Assembly: GCF_001619955.1 (NCBI RefSeq)
Contig: NZ_LQQO01000034.1
Span: 372,001-436,000, forward strand
Direction: 5' to 3'
Origin: Sphingomonas hankookensis
GTDB taxonomy: Bacteria; Pseudomonadota; Alphaproteobacteria; Sphingomonadales; Sphingomonadaceae
Length of the DNA stretch: 64,000 nt
Below, piece after piece: positions 36,438-43,897 of this stretch (positions within the stretch are counted from its first letter, which is position 1; each line of letters starts with the position of its first letter). A model generated the notes under the pieces. It saw nothing but the letters and a program-made list of their open reading frames with translations. It did no database searches and was not told the origin of the DNA. The position numbers were made by a program, and so were the translations under genes.

Positions 36438-37034
36438 ATGACCCACATCCTCGGCCTCACCGGATCGATCGGCATGGGCAAGTCGACCGTCGCGCAGATG
36501 TTCCGCGACTTGGGCGTGCCGGTGTTCGATGCCGACGCCACCGTCCATGCGCTGCAAGGCCCGGACGGCGCGCTGCTGCCCGCGATCGAAGCCGCCTTCC
36601 CCGGCACCACCGGCCCGACCGGCATCGACCGCCCGACCTTACGCGAACGGATTTTCGCCGATCCGGACGCACGCCGACGCCTCGAAGCGATCGTCCATCC
36701 GGCCGTCGCAGCCGAGCGGCAACGCTTCCTCGACGCCCATCGCGAAGCCCCGCTGGTCGTGCTCGACGTCCCCCTCCTTTTCGAAACCGGCGGCGACTCG
36801 CGCTGCGATTCCGTAGCGGTCGTCTCGGCCGCACCCGAGGTTCAGCGCGCCCGCGTCCTCGCCCGCCCCGGCATGACCGAGTCGGCGTTCGCAGCGATCC
36901 TCGCCACCCAGATGCCCGACGCCGAAAAGCGCGCTCGTGCCCAACATCTTATCTACACCGATACGACACTCGCCGCGAAACGGGCGCAGGTCGCCGCGCT
37001 GGTCGCTTGCATGGGGCTCCGCGAAGGCGGATAA
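36438..37034 (+). CDS. coaE: Dephospho-CoA kinase
   Basis: 198 residues from ATG 36438. P-loop GLTGSIGMGKST (6-17), DADATVHAL, and the LID region with a HPAVAAER motif (IVHPAVAAERQRF) are as in CoaE. It phosphorylates the ribose 3'-OH of dephospho-CoA, the last step of CoA synthesis. An ATG at 36387 in the same frame falls in the REP sequence and is rejected. Followed by dnaQ after seven bases. Confidence 0.94.
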   Translation: MTHILGLTGSIGMGKSTVAQMFRDLGVPVFDADATVHALQGPDGALLPAIEAAFPGTTGPTGIDRPTLRERIFADPDARRRLEAIVHPAVAAERQRFLDAHREAPLVVLDVPLLFETGGDSRCDSVAVVSAAPEVQRARVLARPGMTESAFAAILATQMPDAEKRARAQHLIYTDTTLAAKRAQVAALVACMGLREGG

Positions 37035-37041
37035 GGTGGGA

Positions 37042-37728
37042 ATGCGTGAAATCGTGTTCGATACCGAAACCACCGGCTTCAAATTTTCGGAAGGCGACCG
37101 ACTGGTCGAAATCGGGTGTGTCGAACTGGTCAACCGGGTCGAAACCGGCGCCACCTTTCACGCCTATTTCAATCCCGGCCGATCGATGCCGAAAGAGGCG
37201 GAGGCGGTCCACGGCCTGTCCGATGCGTTCCTTGCCGACAAGCCGGCGTTCCACACCGCGATCGACGACCTGCTCGCCTTTATCGGCGACAGCCCGCTGG
37301 TCGCGCACAATGCCAATTTCGACTTCGGCTTCCTGAACGGCGAACTGGGCGCATGCGGGCGCGATGCGATCTGCCTGAGCCGCATGGTCGACACCCTCGC
37401 CATCGCGCGCAGCCGCCATCCCGGCGCCAAGCATACGCTCGACGCGCTGTGCGTCCGCTTCGGCATCGACCGCAGTCGCCGCGTGCTGCACGGCGCGCTG
37501 CTCGACGCGCAGCTGCTGGCGCAGGTCTATGTCGAGCTGATGGGCGGTCGCCAGATCGGCTTCGGCCTCGACGCCACGCCGACCCTCGTCGCGGAAGTGG
37601 TGGAGACCGTTGCCCCCTCGCGCGTCCGCCCGCCGCGCCAGTTTTCGGCCAGCGCGGCCGAACTCGCCGTCCACGCCGCGTTCGTCGGCACATTGAAGGA
37701 CCCGTTATGGGGCCAGTCGCCGACCTGA
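37042..37728 (+). CDS. dnaQ: DNA polymerase III epsilon subunit (proofreading exonuclease)
   Basis: 228 residues from ATG 37042, preceded by AAGGTGGG. Exo I FDTETTGF (D7, E9), Exo II HNANFDFGFLN, Exo III HTLDALCVRF...HGALLDAQLL: all DEDDh residues are present. It forms the proofreading subunit of the replicase. The C-terminal region (about 190-228) is likely the polymerase-binding tail. Close to oriC. Confidence 0.95.
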   Translation: MREIVFDTETTGFKFSEGDRLVEIGCVELVNRVETGATFHAYFNPGRSMPKEAEAVHGLSDAFLADKPAFHTAIDDLLAFIGDSPLVAHNANFDFGFLNGELGACGRDAICLSRMVDTLAIARSRHPGAKHTLDALCVRFGIDRSRRVLHGALLDAQLLAQVYVELMGGRQIGFGLDATPTLVAEVVETVAPSRVRPPRQFSASAAELAVHAAFVGTLKDPLWGQSPT

Positions 37729-37786
37729 GGCGTTGACACCACCCGCTTTGAGCGGCTCACAGGATTTCACAACGACGGAGGATTAC

Positions 37787-38386
37787 ATGGACATCCGGGT
37801 TTCGGGGCACCAGGTCGACACCGGGGACGCGCTGAAGGAGATGGTCCAGGAGCGACTCCAGGGCATCGCCGACAAATATTTCCAGCGCGCGATTTCGGCG
37901 ACCGCGACGTTCAGCAAGGGTCCGCACGACAATGGCTTCGTGTGCGACATCGTCTGCCACGTCACCCAGGGCCTCGTCCTCAAGGGGCATAATAGCGGAC
38001 AGGAGGCGCAGGGCGCGTTCGTCGGTGCCGCCGACAAGATCGAAAAGCAGCTGCGTCGCTACACCCGCCGCCTGAAGGACCGCAACGCCGCGCAGGTCGT
38101 GGCGATGAACGAGGCCGGCGGGTACGACAATGGCTTCGACAATGCCGGCTACACCGTGTTCGGTGGTAGCGAGCAGGAAGAGGAAGAGGTCGCCGACGCG
38201 CCCCTCATCATCGCCGAGACCCGGGTCGATGTGCCCGACGCCAGCGTGTCCGACGCGGTGATGATGCTCGACCTGCGCAACACCAACGCGCTGCTGTTCA
38301 AGAACAGCGGCACCGGATCGTTCAACATGGTCTATCGCCGCCATGACGGCACGATCGGCTGGGTCGAACCCAATCGCGCGGCCTGA
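37787..38386 (+). CDS. hpf: Ribosome hibernation promoting factor, long form
   Basis: 199 residues from ATG 37787, with ACGGAGGA upstream. The N-terminal YfiA/HPF domain (MDIRVSGHQVDTGDALKEMVQERL) is followed by an acidic linker (EQEEEEVADAP) and the C-terminal dimerisation domain (DAVMMLDLRNTNALLFKN). Long HPF dimerises 70S ribosomes in stationary phase. A TTGACA (37733-37738) just after dnaQ could be its -35. Two bases before the next gene, ptsN. Confidence 0.93.
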   Translation: MDIRVSGHQVDTGDALKEMVQERLQGIADKYFQRAISATATFSKGPHDNGFVCDIVCHVTQGLVLKGHNSGQEAQGAFVGAADKIEKQLRRYTRRLKDRNAAQVVAMNEAGGYDNGFDNAGYTVFGGSEQEEEEVADAPLIIAETRVDVPDASVSDAVMMLDLRNTNALLFKNSGTGSFNMVYRRHDGTIGWVEPNRAA

Positions 38387-38387
38387 C

Positions 38388-38855
38388 TTGTACGATTTCC
38401 ATGATCTCGTGACATCTGAAACGGTGCTGGCGGACGTGTCCGCCGGCACCCGCAAGGCATTGTTCGCGCATATCGCCTCCGTCGCGCAGGACGCGGCGGG
38501 GGTCGATCCGAAACTGGTCGCCGACCGCATGGCCGACCGTGAGAAGCTGGGCACCACCGCGTTCGGCGGCGGCATCGCCATTCCCCATGCCCGGATCGAC
38601 TGTCCCGACAGCGTCTTCGGCATCTTCGTGCGGCTGGATCGCCCGATCGATTTCGCCGCGGTCGACGAATTGCCGGTCGACCTGATCTTCGCGCTGTTCT
38701 CGCCGCTGGATGCGGGCAGCGACCATCTGAAGGCTTTGGCACGGGTGTCGCGCGCGCTGCGCGACGCGGCGTTCCGGGCCAAGCTGCGCGGGGCCGGGTC
38801 GGCCGACGCGCTCTATGCGCTGCTATCGGGTGTCGAGGCGCGTGACGCAGCCTGA
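38388..38855 (+). CDS. ptsN: PTS IIA-like nitrogen regulatory protein PtsN, TTG start
   Basis: 155 residues. EIIA domain with the phosphorylated His67 in GGGIAIPHARID. The usual start (xxxLSDLLTPExVL) aligns with TTG 38388 (YDFHDLVTSETVLAD), one base after the hpf stop; the ATG at 38401 is out of frame. It is the end of the nitrogen PTS chain and regulates K+ transport and other targets. hpf-ptsN pairing is usual; rpoN is not next to it here. Confidence 0.9.
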   Translation: MYDFHDLVTSETVLADVSAGTRKALFAHIASVAQDAAGVDPKLVADRMADREKLGTTAFGGGIAIPHARIDCPDSVFGIFVRLDRPIDFAAVDELPVDLIFALFSPLDAGSDHLKALARVSRALRDAAFRAKLRGAGSADALYALLSGVEARDAA

Positions 38856-39306
38856 TGTGCCCGCCGGGGAAGCGGCGCATTTCCGGGCATTGGAGGCGCT
38901 CTATGCTGCGGCGCCGATCAACCGGCTGTTCGATTCCCGGCTGGAGATCGTCTCCGCCGGGGTGGCGCGCATCCATTTCAGCATCGACGAACGCCATTTC
39001 CATGCCGCCGGCGCGGCGCATGGCACGACCTATTTCAAGATGCTCGACGACGCCGCCTTCTACGCCGCCAACAGCCTCGTGACCGATCGCTTCCTGCTGA
39101 CCACCGCCTTCAACCTGCTGCTCCAGCGGCCGCTCGGCCCTGGCCAGGTCATCGCCGAAGGGCGCTGGGTATCCGGCAAGCGTCGCGTGTTCATCGCCGA
39201 TGCGCATCTGATCGATGCCGATGGCGAGGAAGCGGCACGCGGCACCGGAACCTTCATGAAAAGCCGGATTCCGCTCGCCACCCTGCCCGGCTACGCCCAG
39301 CCATGA
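38842..39306 (+). CDS. PaaI-like hotdog-fold thioesterase
   Basis: 154 residues from a GTG at 38842 that overlaps ptsN by 14 bases (an ATG at 38815 would overlap further). RIHFSIDERHFHAAGAAHGTTYFKMLDDAAFYAAN is the hotdog helix region with the catalytic-type H-G-T-x(5)-D pattern of PaaI thioesterases. It probably hydrolyses acyl- or aryl-CoA esters; substrate unknown. Stop overlaps the next gene by four bases. Confidence 0.85.
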   Translation: MTQPDVPAGEAAHFRALEALYAAAPINRLFDSRLEIVSAGVARIHFSIDERHFHAAGAAHGTTYFKMLDDAAFYAANSLVTDRFLLTTAFNLLLQRPLGPGQVIAEGRWVSGKRRVFIADAHLIDADGEEAARGTGTFMKSRIPLATLPGYAQP

Positions 39307-39638
39307 GCGACTGGCCGACGGCGCTGCGCGTCAACGCCTTCGCGCGCGCCGTCGAGGCAGCCGGCGGGACCGCCATGGTGCTGGCGCGGGGGGACCGCGA
39401 ATCGGGCGTCGTGCTGCTGCTGGCGATGGATCGCGACGGCACCGCTCGCCTGTTCGAGCGCGAACGCGATCTCGACGGTCGTGCCCGGATCGTGCAGCGC
39501 AAACCCGATCTTGTGGGTGAAGCCGCGCTGACCGACTATTGGCAGGGTCGCCGCCGCAACGATCCCGATTTGTGGGTGATCGAGGCGATCGTCGCACGCC
39601 CCGAACCGCTCGCCGCTGAAACCCTGTGGGCCGATTGA
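39303..39638 (+). CDS. DUF1491 family protein
   Basis: 111 residues. Starts LRVNAFARAVEAAGGTAMVLARGDRESG and contains DYWQGRRRNDPDLWVIEAI, the layout of the DUF1491 family known from alphaproteobacteria. Function unknown; it is cytosolic with no membrane segment. It is coupled to the thioesterase by ATGA and is the last gene of this run before a parS-like gap. Confidence 0.8.
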   Translation: MSDWPTALRVNAFARAVEAAGGTAMVLARGDRESGVVLLLAMDRDGTARLFERERDLDGRARIVQRKPDLVGEAALTDYWQGRRRNDPDLWVIEAIVARPEPLAAETLWAD

Positions 39639-39750
39639 CGGCGCGACTCGTGCACCCCTAAGCGCTGTGCATCGGAGACAAAGCGCTGGGCCGACCGGGT
39701 TGGGTCGGTGGCGTAGTCGGGGGCAAACGCCAAAGTTGCATGTGGCCATA

Positions 39751-39766
39751 GGTTCCACGTGGAACG
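39751..39766 (+). other. parS-like site (13 of 16)
   Basis: GGTTCCACGTGGAACG, a perfect inner palindrome GTTCCACGTGGAAC, in the 166-base gap between the DUF1491 and hydrolase genes. No other element is recognised in that gap. Confidence 0.6.
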
Positions 39767-39804
39767 TGTGTTGGCGCAGGTCGACCGCAAGCTAGTGACG
39801 ACGG

Positions 39805-40434
39805 ATGAAGCTGCGCTTCCCGATGGTGGTGCTTGCCGCCATGACCCTGTTCGCCGGACTGCCCGCTGCCGTATCGGCAGAGGAAGCCTCGCCCGGTTCC
39901 GTCACTAACCTGTCCGTCCCGGCAAAGGTTCCCGTCCGCTTCGCCCCTGCCCAGGAAATCGTACAGGACATTGCGGCCAAGCCCGAGCCGGCCGACGATG
40001 CGGTCGACCCGACCGATGCCGACTATGCCACGCTGGCCGCCGCCGTCGCCGCACAGCCCGCCACGATCGACGACGAAGAACTCAACTGCGTCGCGATCGG
40101 CGTCTATTATGAATCGAAGGGCGAACCGTTGACCGGCCAGCTCGCCGTCGCCGACGTCATCCTCAACCGCACCAAATCGGGCCGCTTCCCCGCCTCGGCC
40201 TGCGGCGTGCTGACCCAGCGCAGCCAGTTCTCGTTCGTGAAGGGCGGTCGCCTGCCCGATGTCGACACCAGCCGCCCGGCGTGGAAGACCGCGGTCGCCA
40301 TCGCCCGCATCGCCCGCAACGACCTGTGGAAAAGTCCGGCAGAAGGCGCGCTGTTCTTCCACGCACGCCGCGTCAGCCCGAACTGGGGCAAGACCCGCGT
40401 CGCCTCGCTCGGCAACCATATCTTCTACCGCTGA
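39805..40434 (+). CDS. SleB/CwlJ-type cell wall hydrolase
   Basis: 209 residues. Signal peptide MKLRFPMVVLAAMTLFAGLPAAVSA, a short variable linker, then hydrolase_2 domain: LNCVAIGVYYESKGEPLTGQLAVADVILNRTKSGRFP with the catalytic Glu in YYESKGE, and ALFFHARRVSPNW. Such enzymes cut peptidoglycan; in non-spore-formers they probably act in wall remodelling. A single gene, followed by the SOS-type mmcB. Confidence 0.87.
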   Translation: MKLRFPMVVLAAMTLFAGLPAAVSAEEASPGSVTNLSVPAKVPVRFAPAQEIVQDIAAKPEPADDAVDPTDADYATLAAAVAAQPATIDDEELNCVAIGVYYESKGEPLTGQLAVADVILNRTKSGRFPASACGVLTQRSQFSFVKGGRLPDVDTSRPAWKTAVAIARIARNDLWKSPAEGALFFHARRVSPNWGKTRVASLGNHIFYR

Positions 40435-40452
40435 GCCGACCACTCTTTCCTT

Positions 40453-40467
40453 GTTCGCATAATGTTC
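40453..40467 (+). promoter_or_regulatory. LexA (SOS) box GTTC-N7-GTTC before mmcB
   Basis: GTTCGCATAATGTTC is an exact direct repeat GTTC-N7-GTTC, the alphaproteobacterial LexA operator. It lies 13 bases before the mmcB start and overlaps a possible -10 (TATACT at 40469-40474). The mmcB genes of Caulobacter are SOS-induced, so location and gene agree. Confidence 0.8.
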
Positions 40468-40480
40468 CTATACTCCACCG

Positions 40481-40978
40481 ATGGCCAGTATCGCCCTCGG
40501 TGCCCGACCCCTCGCCCCTGATACCCATCCGCTGATCGCGGCGGAGGTCGCGCGCGGTGTCACGCGCATGTTGCTGGCGCATGATCTGACCGCGATGGCG
40601 GAGGTTCCGCTCGACGGCGGGCGGCGTGCCGACCTGATGGCGCTCGATGCGCGCGGGCAGATCGTCATCGTCGAGATCAAGGTATCGCGCGCCGACCTGC
40701 TCGGCGACGGCAAGTGGACTGATTATCTTAGGTCTTGCGACCGCTATTTCTGGGCGGTGCCGGCCGGGTTCGACGTGACGCCGCTATCGGGCGAGGCGTT
40801 CCTGCCCGAACGTACCGGAATCATCGTCGCCGACCGCTATGAAGCGACGATCCTGCGCGAGGCGTCGACCACCCCCCTGCCCGCCCATGTCCGCAAGCGC
40901 TGCACCCTCGCCTTCGCCCGCCGCGCCGCCCGCCGCCTGATCGGCGCGGTCGACCCCGAAGCGATCCAGGGCTTTTAG
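40481..40978 (+). CDS. mmcB: MmcB family DNA repair protein
   Basis: 165 residues. A putative PD-(D/E)xK-like nuclease core is visible: RRADLMALDARGQIVIVEIKVSRADLLGDGKW, with D-x...ExK. The family (DUF4041-like MmcB) was linked to mitomycin C resistance in Caulobacter. The LexA box directly upstream predicts induction by DNA damage. A GC hairpin (CCTCTCCC/GGGAGAGG, 40985-41003) follows the stop. Confidence 0.87.
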   Translation: MASIALGARPLAPDTHPLIAAEVARGVTRMLLAHDLTAMAEVPLDGGRRADLMALDARGQIVIVEIKVSRADLLGDGKWTDYLRSCDRYFWAVPAGFDVTPLSGEAFLPERTGIIVADRYEATILREASTTPLPAHVRKRCTLAFARRAARRLIGAVDPEAIQGF

Positions 40979-40984
40979 CATGTT

Positions 40985-41003
40985 CCTCTCCCATCGGGAG
41001 AGG
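40985..41003. repeat. Short palindrome after mmcB
   Basis: CCTCTCCC and GGGAGAGG form an eight-base stem with a three-base loop. A second short piece (GAGGGCGACC) follows. It resembles the intergenic element at 50991. The remaining bases to 41155 show no gene. Confidence 0.5.
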
Positions 41004-41155
41004 GAGGGAGGCGCGCAGCGCCGCAAGGGTGAGGGCGACCCGGGGGAGACGAAGCGCCGTCCGGCGTGACAAACTGCGCGCGAGTGTGAACTTAGTGAAC
41101 TTTGGAACGCGTCAGGACAATATATCCACGGATTGCAACGACTTAGCGACTTCGA

Positions 41156-41917
41156 TCAAAACCGCCGCCACAGCGCCCCGGCGGCCCAGCCGAACCCGAC
41201 CGACAACAACACCGCCGCCAATCCGTACCACAACGACGCCTCGTTCGCGGCGATCGCCACGAAGCGTTCGAACCCCGACTTGCGAATCTCGATATCGCGC
41301 ACCGCCGCCGCCAGCACGCGCCCGTCGCGGATCAGGAAGGTTTCGGCGGTGAACTTGCCCACCGGCACCCGTGCGGGAATGGTAATCGACGCGCGGTACA
41401 GCACGTCGTCGGTGATCTCGACCGCGTTCGGCGTCTCGCGGTACAGCCCGGCGCGTTCGCGCAACGCCACGAACCCCCTGGCGAACCGCGCCTGATCATC
41501 GGCCGACGTGCCGGCGGCAGGCGACAATTGCAGGCTGTCCAACCCCAGCTCATAGATCGCGCGCGTCCGCTCATCGACCATCTGCTCGATCGGTCGGGCC
41601 GAAGCGATGGCGTAGAAGGACGGGGCCGAGCGATAGCGCATCCGGTCGGCATTGACCCAGATGCCCGCCACCTTCTCCTTTTCGCGCACCACGATCGACT
41701 CGGGCGGCCCCTTCACCACCACGACGATGTCCGCCGGCCGGTCGCCCTGCGGCACCCGCCCGCCGGGATACAGGATCGCCCCGAACAGCAGCAGTTCGGC
41801 CCCGGTGAACGAATAGGCGATCTGCACGTCGCGGGTCGACACATCGGGCACCAGCACCGGGGCCGCCGCGCCCATCGCCAGCGGTGCCAGCAGCGCAAGG
41901 GTCAGCGCGCGCCTCAT
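41156..41917 (-). CDS. TIGR02186 family protein (TSUP partner)
   Basis: 253 residues from ATG 41917. Signal peptide (MRRALTLALLAPLAMGAAAP), a large periplasmic region with PDVSTRDVQIAYSFTGAELLLFGAI, and one C-terminal membrane segment (WYGLAAVLLSVGFGWAAGALW). This fits the alphaproteobacterial TIGR02186 family, encoded next to TSUP transporters. Its start overlaps the TSUP stop by four bases. It may present the substrate to the transporter, but this is not established. Confidence 0.82.
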   Translation of the reverse strand: MRRALTLALLAPLAMGAAAPVLVPDVSTRDVQIAYSFTGAELLLFGAILYPGGRVPQGDRPADIVVVVKGPPESIVVREKEKVAGIWVNADRMRYRSAPSFYAIASARPIEQMVDERTRAIYELGLDSLQLSPAAGTSADDQARFARGFVALRERAGLYRETPNAVEITDDVLYRASITIPARVPVGKFTAETFLIRDGRVLAAAVRDIEIRKSGFERFVAIAANEASLWYGLAAVLLSVGFGWAAGALWRRF

Positions 41918-42828
41918 GCCGGCTGCACCGTATAGATATCGTCGGGCCGCCACCCCAGCCCCAGCGCCATGCGGAACGCCACCGCCAGCACGATGATCGC
42001 CAGCGCGAGGCGGAGATATTCGGGCTTCGCCTTCTGCGCGAACCGCGCGCCGATCTGCGCGCCGGTCACCGATCCGACCAGCAGCAGCACCGCCAGCACG
42101 ATATCGACCGCCTTGGTCGTCAGCGCATGGACCATCGTCGATGCGGCGGTGACGAACAGGATCTGGAACAGCGACGTGCCGACCACCACCCGCGTCCCCA
42201 TGCCCAGCAGGTACAGCATCGCCGGCACCAGGATGAACCCGCCGCCGACCCCCAGCAGCACGGTCAGCATGCCCGTGGCGAACCCCAGCAGCAGCGGCGC
42301 GAGCGGCGAGATGTACAGCCCCGAGGCATAGAATCGCCAGCGCAAGGGGAGAGCCGCGACCAGCGGATGGTGCCGCCGCCGCGCCGCCCGCGGCGGGATC
42401 GCCCCGCGCAGCACGCGCACCGCGCCGATCGCTTCCTTCAGCATCAGACCGCCGATCGACCCCAGCATTACCACGTACAGGATCGCGATGACGGTATCGA
42501 TCTGCCCGCTGGCTTGTAGCAGGCGGAACACGCCCGCGCCTGCCACCGACCCCAGCACGCCGCCCGCGACCAGCACCCAACCCATGCGGAAATCGACCCC
42601 GCCGCGCCGCAGATGCGCGAACACGCCCGACACGCTGGCCCCTGTCACCTGGCTGGCGGCGGACGCGGCGGCGACGGTCGGCGGGATGCCGTAGAAGATC
42701 AGCAGCGGCGTGGTCAGGAACCCGCCGCCGACCCCGAACATGCCCGACAGAAACCCGACCCCGCCGCCCAGCAGCACGATGACCAGCGCATTGACCGACA
42801 GGTTGGCGATGGGGAGGTACAGATCCAT
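41914..42828 (-). CDS. TSUP (TauE/SafE) family sulfite/organosulfur exporter
   Basis: 304 residues with eight or nine membrane segments in two related halves, each with a glycine-rich loop (GMFGVGGGFLTTPLLIFYGIPP and LLGVGGGFILVPAMLYLLGM). This is the TauE/SafE fold, which moves sulfite, sulfoacetate or related anions across the inner membrane. It lies 46 bases after the exported-protein gene and may be the third gene of a minus-strand operon with the glycosyltransferase, though the roles look unrelated. Confidence 0.9.
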   Translation of the reverse strand: MDLYLPIANLSVNALVIVLLGGGVGFLSGMFGVGGGFLTTPLLIFYGIPPTVAAASAASQVTGASVSGVFAHLRRGGVDFRMGWVLVAGGVLGSVAGAGVFRLLQASGQIDTVIAILYVVMLGSIGGLMLKEAIGAVRVLRGAIPPRAARRRHHPLVAALPLRWRFYASGLYISPLAPLLLGFATGMLTVLLGVGGGFILVPAMLYLLGMGTRVVVGTSLFQILFVTAASTMVHALTTKAVDIVLAVLLLVGSVTGAQIGARFAQKAKPEYLRLALAIIVLAVAFRMALGLGWRPDDIYTVQPA

Positions 42829-42874
42829 GGGCCTCCCGGTTACCGCGTTCGGAAGCGCCGTGCCACCCGGCGCG

Positions 42875-43897
42875 TCAAAAGTCGCTGCCGATCGTCAGCG
42901 CCGGCCCCGACCCCGGCGCCGCGTTACCCCCTACCCGCTGCCGCCAGTCGAGCGACACGCGTACCGCGCCCCGCCCGACCGGCAGCGACGCGACGGCGGA
43001 CGGTCCGATATCGACCCGCGCCCCCTCCCGCTGCGCCCCGCCCCAGCTGCCGATCCCCAGCCGTAGCGCGCTGCGCCCGATCCTCGCCACCGGATGCAGC
43101 ACCCGCGCCGCGCCATCGGCATAAGGTTCGATGCCGTCGCGCGCGACCGCGCCCGCCTGCCCATAGGCTTCCAGCGCCAGGTCGCCCGGCAACGCCCGGT
43201 CGATCCCGGCGATCACCCCCATGCCGGTCCCGCTGCGCCCGCTGTCGAGCGCCACGCGCCGTTCGACCACCAAGGCGACCGGCACCGGCAGCGGCCGCCA
43301 TTCGATGCCCAGCGCCGCTTCGCGTCCCAGACCCGCCAGCGGGGTCGCCACCCGCGCCGCGACCGCCGCCTGCCCGTCCGGCGTCACCGGCAGGCGCAGC
43401 CGCATCCCGGCCTGCCCGCCGCCCAGCTGCACCGGACCGCCGCTTGCCGCGCCCGGCCGGGCAAGCGCCCACAGGCTGACCGTCATCGGTGGTCCGCCGG
43501 TAGGGGGCACCGGCGGCGACAGGATCGGCGCGGCACCACGATCGACCGGCTCGGCCGAGGCGAACCCGACCAGCGCCAGAAGCGCCAGCCGTACCCGGTC
43601 CGGTACAGCAGCCGGCGCATTTGCCGTGCCAGCCATGGTCGGCACCGATCGCGTGCCGACTGCGACCCTGGCCGGCATCGCAATCCTCTGTTGGCGCATC
43701 TGTTGTGCGACGTGACGACCCGGCGGAGCGGCAGCGATCGGGGAGACAAGCCCCGCTCCCTGCCCGCCCGGCAGCACGATCCGTACCCATCGGTCCGGCG
43801 GCAACCCTTCGGGCCACAGCAGCGCCACCCGCATCCCGACCCAGCCGACCGTGACCAGCGCCAGGAACCGCAGCGGCCGCCCGCGTGCCCGGCTCAT
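42875..43897 (-). CDS. Exported proline/glycine-rich protein coupled to the glycosyltransferase
   Basis: 340 residues. An N-terminal hydrophobic segment (PLRFLALVTVGWVGMRVALLW) suggests export or anchoring. The second half is a set of amphipathic strand-like stretches (e.g. PVALVVERRVALDSGRSG, AVRVSLDWRQRVGGNAAPG) that end IGSDF, so it may form a beta-barrel. It overlaps the glycosyltransferase by four bases. By context it could be the NfrA-like outer-membrane partner of NfrB, but sequence identity to NfrA is not visible to me. Confidence 0.55.
   Translation of the reverse strand: MSRARGRPLRFLALVTVGWVGMRVALLWPEGLPPDRWVRIVLPGGQGAGLVSPIAAAPPGRHVAQQMRQQRIAMPARVAVGTRSVPTMAGTANAPAAVPDRVRLALLALVGFASAEPVDRGAAPILSPPVPPTGGPPMTVSLWALARPGAASGGPVQLGGGQAGMRLRLPVTPDGQAAVAARVATPLAGLGREAALGIEWRPLPVPVALVVERRVALDSGRSGTGMGVIAGIDRALPGDLALEAYGQAGAVARDGIEPYADGAARVLHPVARIGRSALRLGIGSWGGAQREGARVDIGPSAVASLPVGRGAVRVSLDWRQRVGGNAAPGSGPALTIGSDF

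Noticed and set aside
39639..39804. Possible tRNA or small RNA in the gap before the hydrolase gene
   Set aside because: No cloverleaf, no CCA end and no terminator; only a parS-like site is visible.
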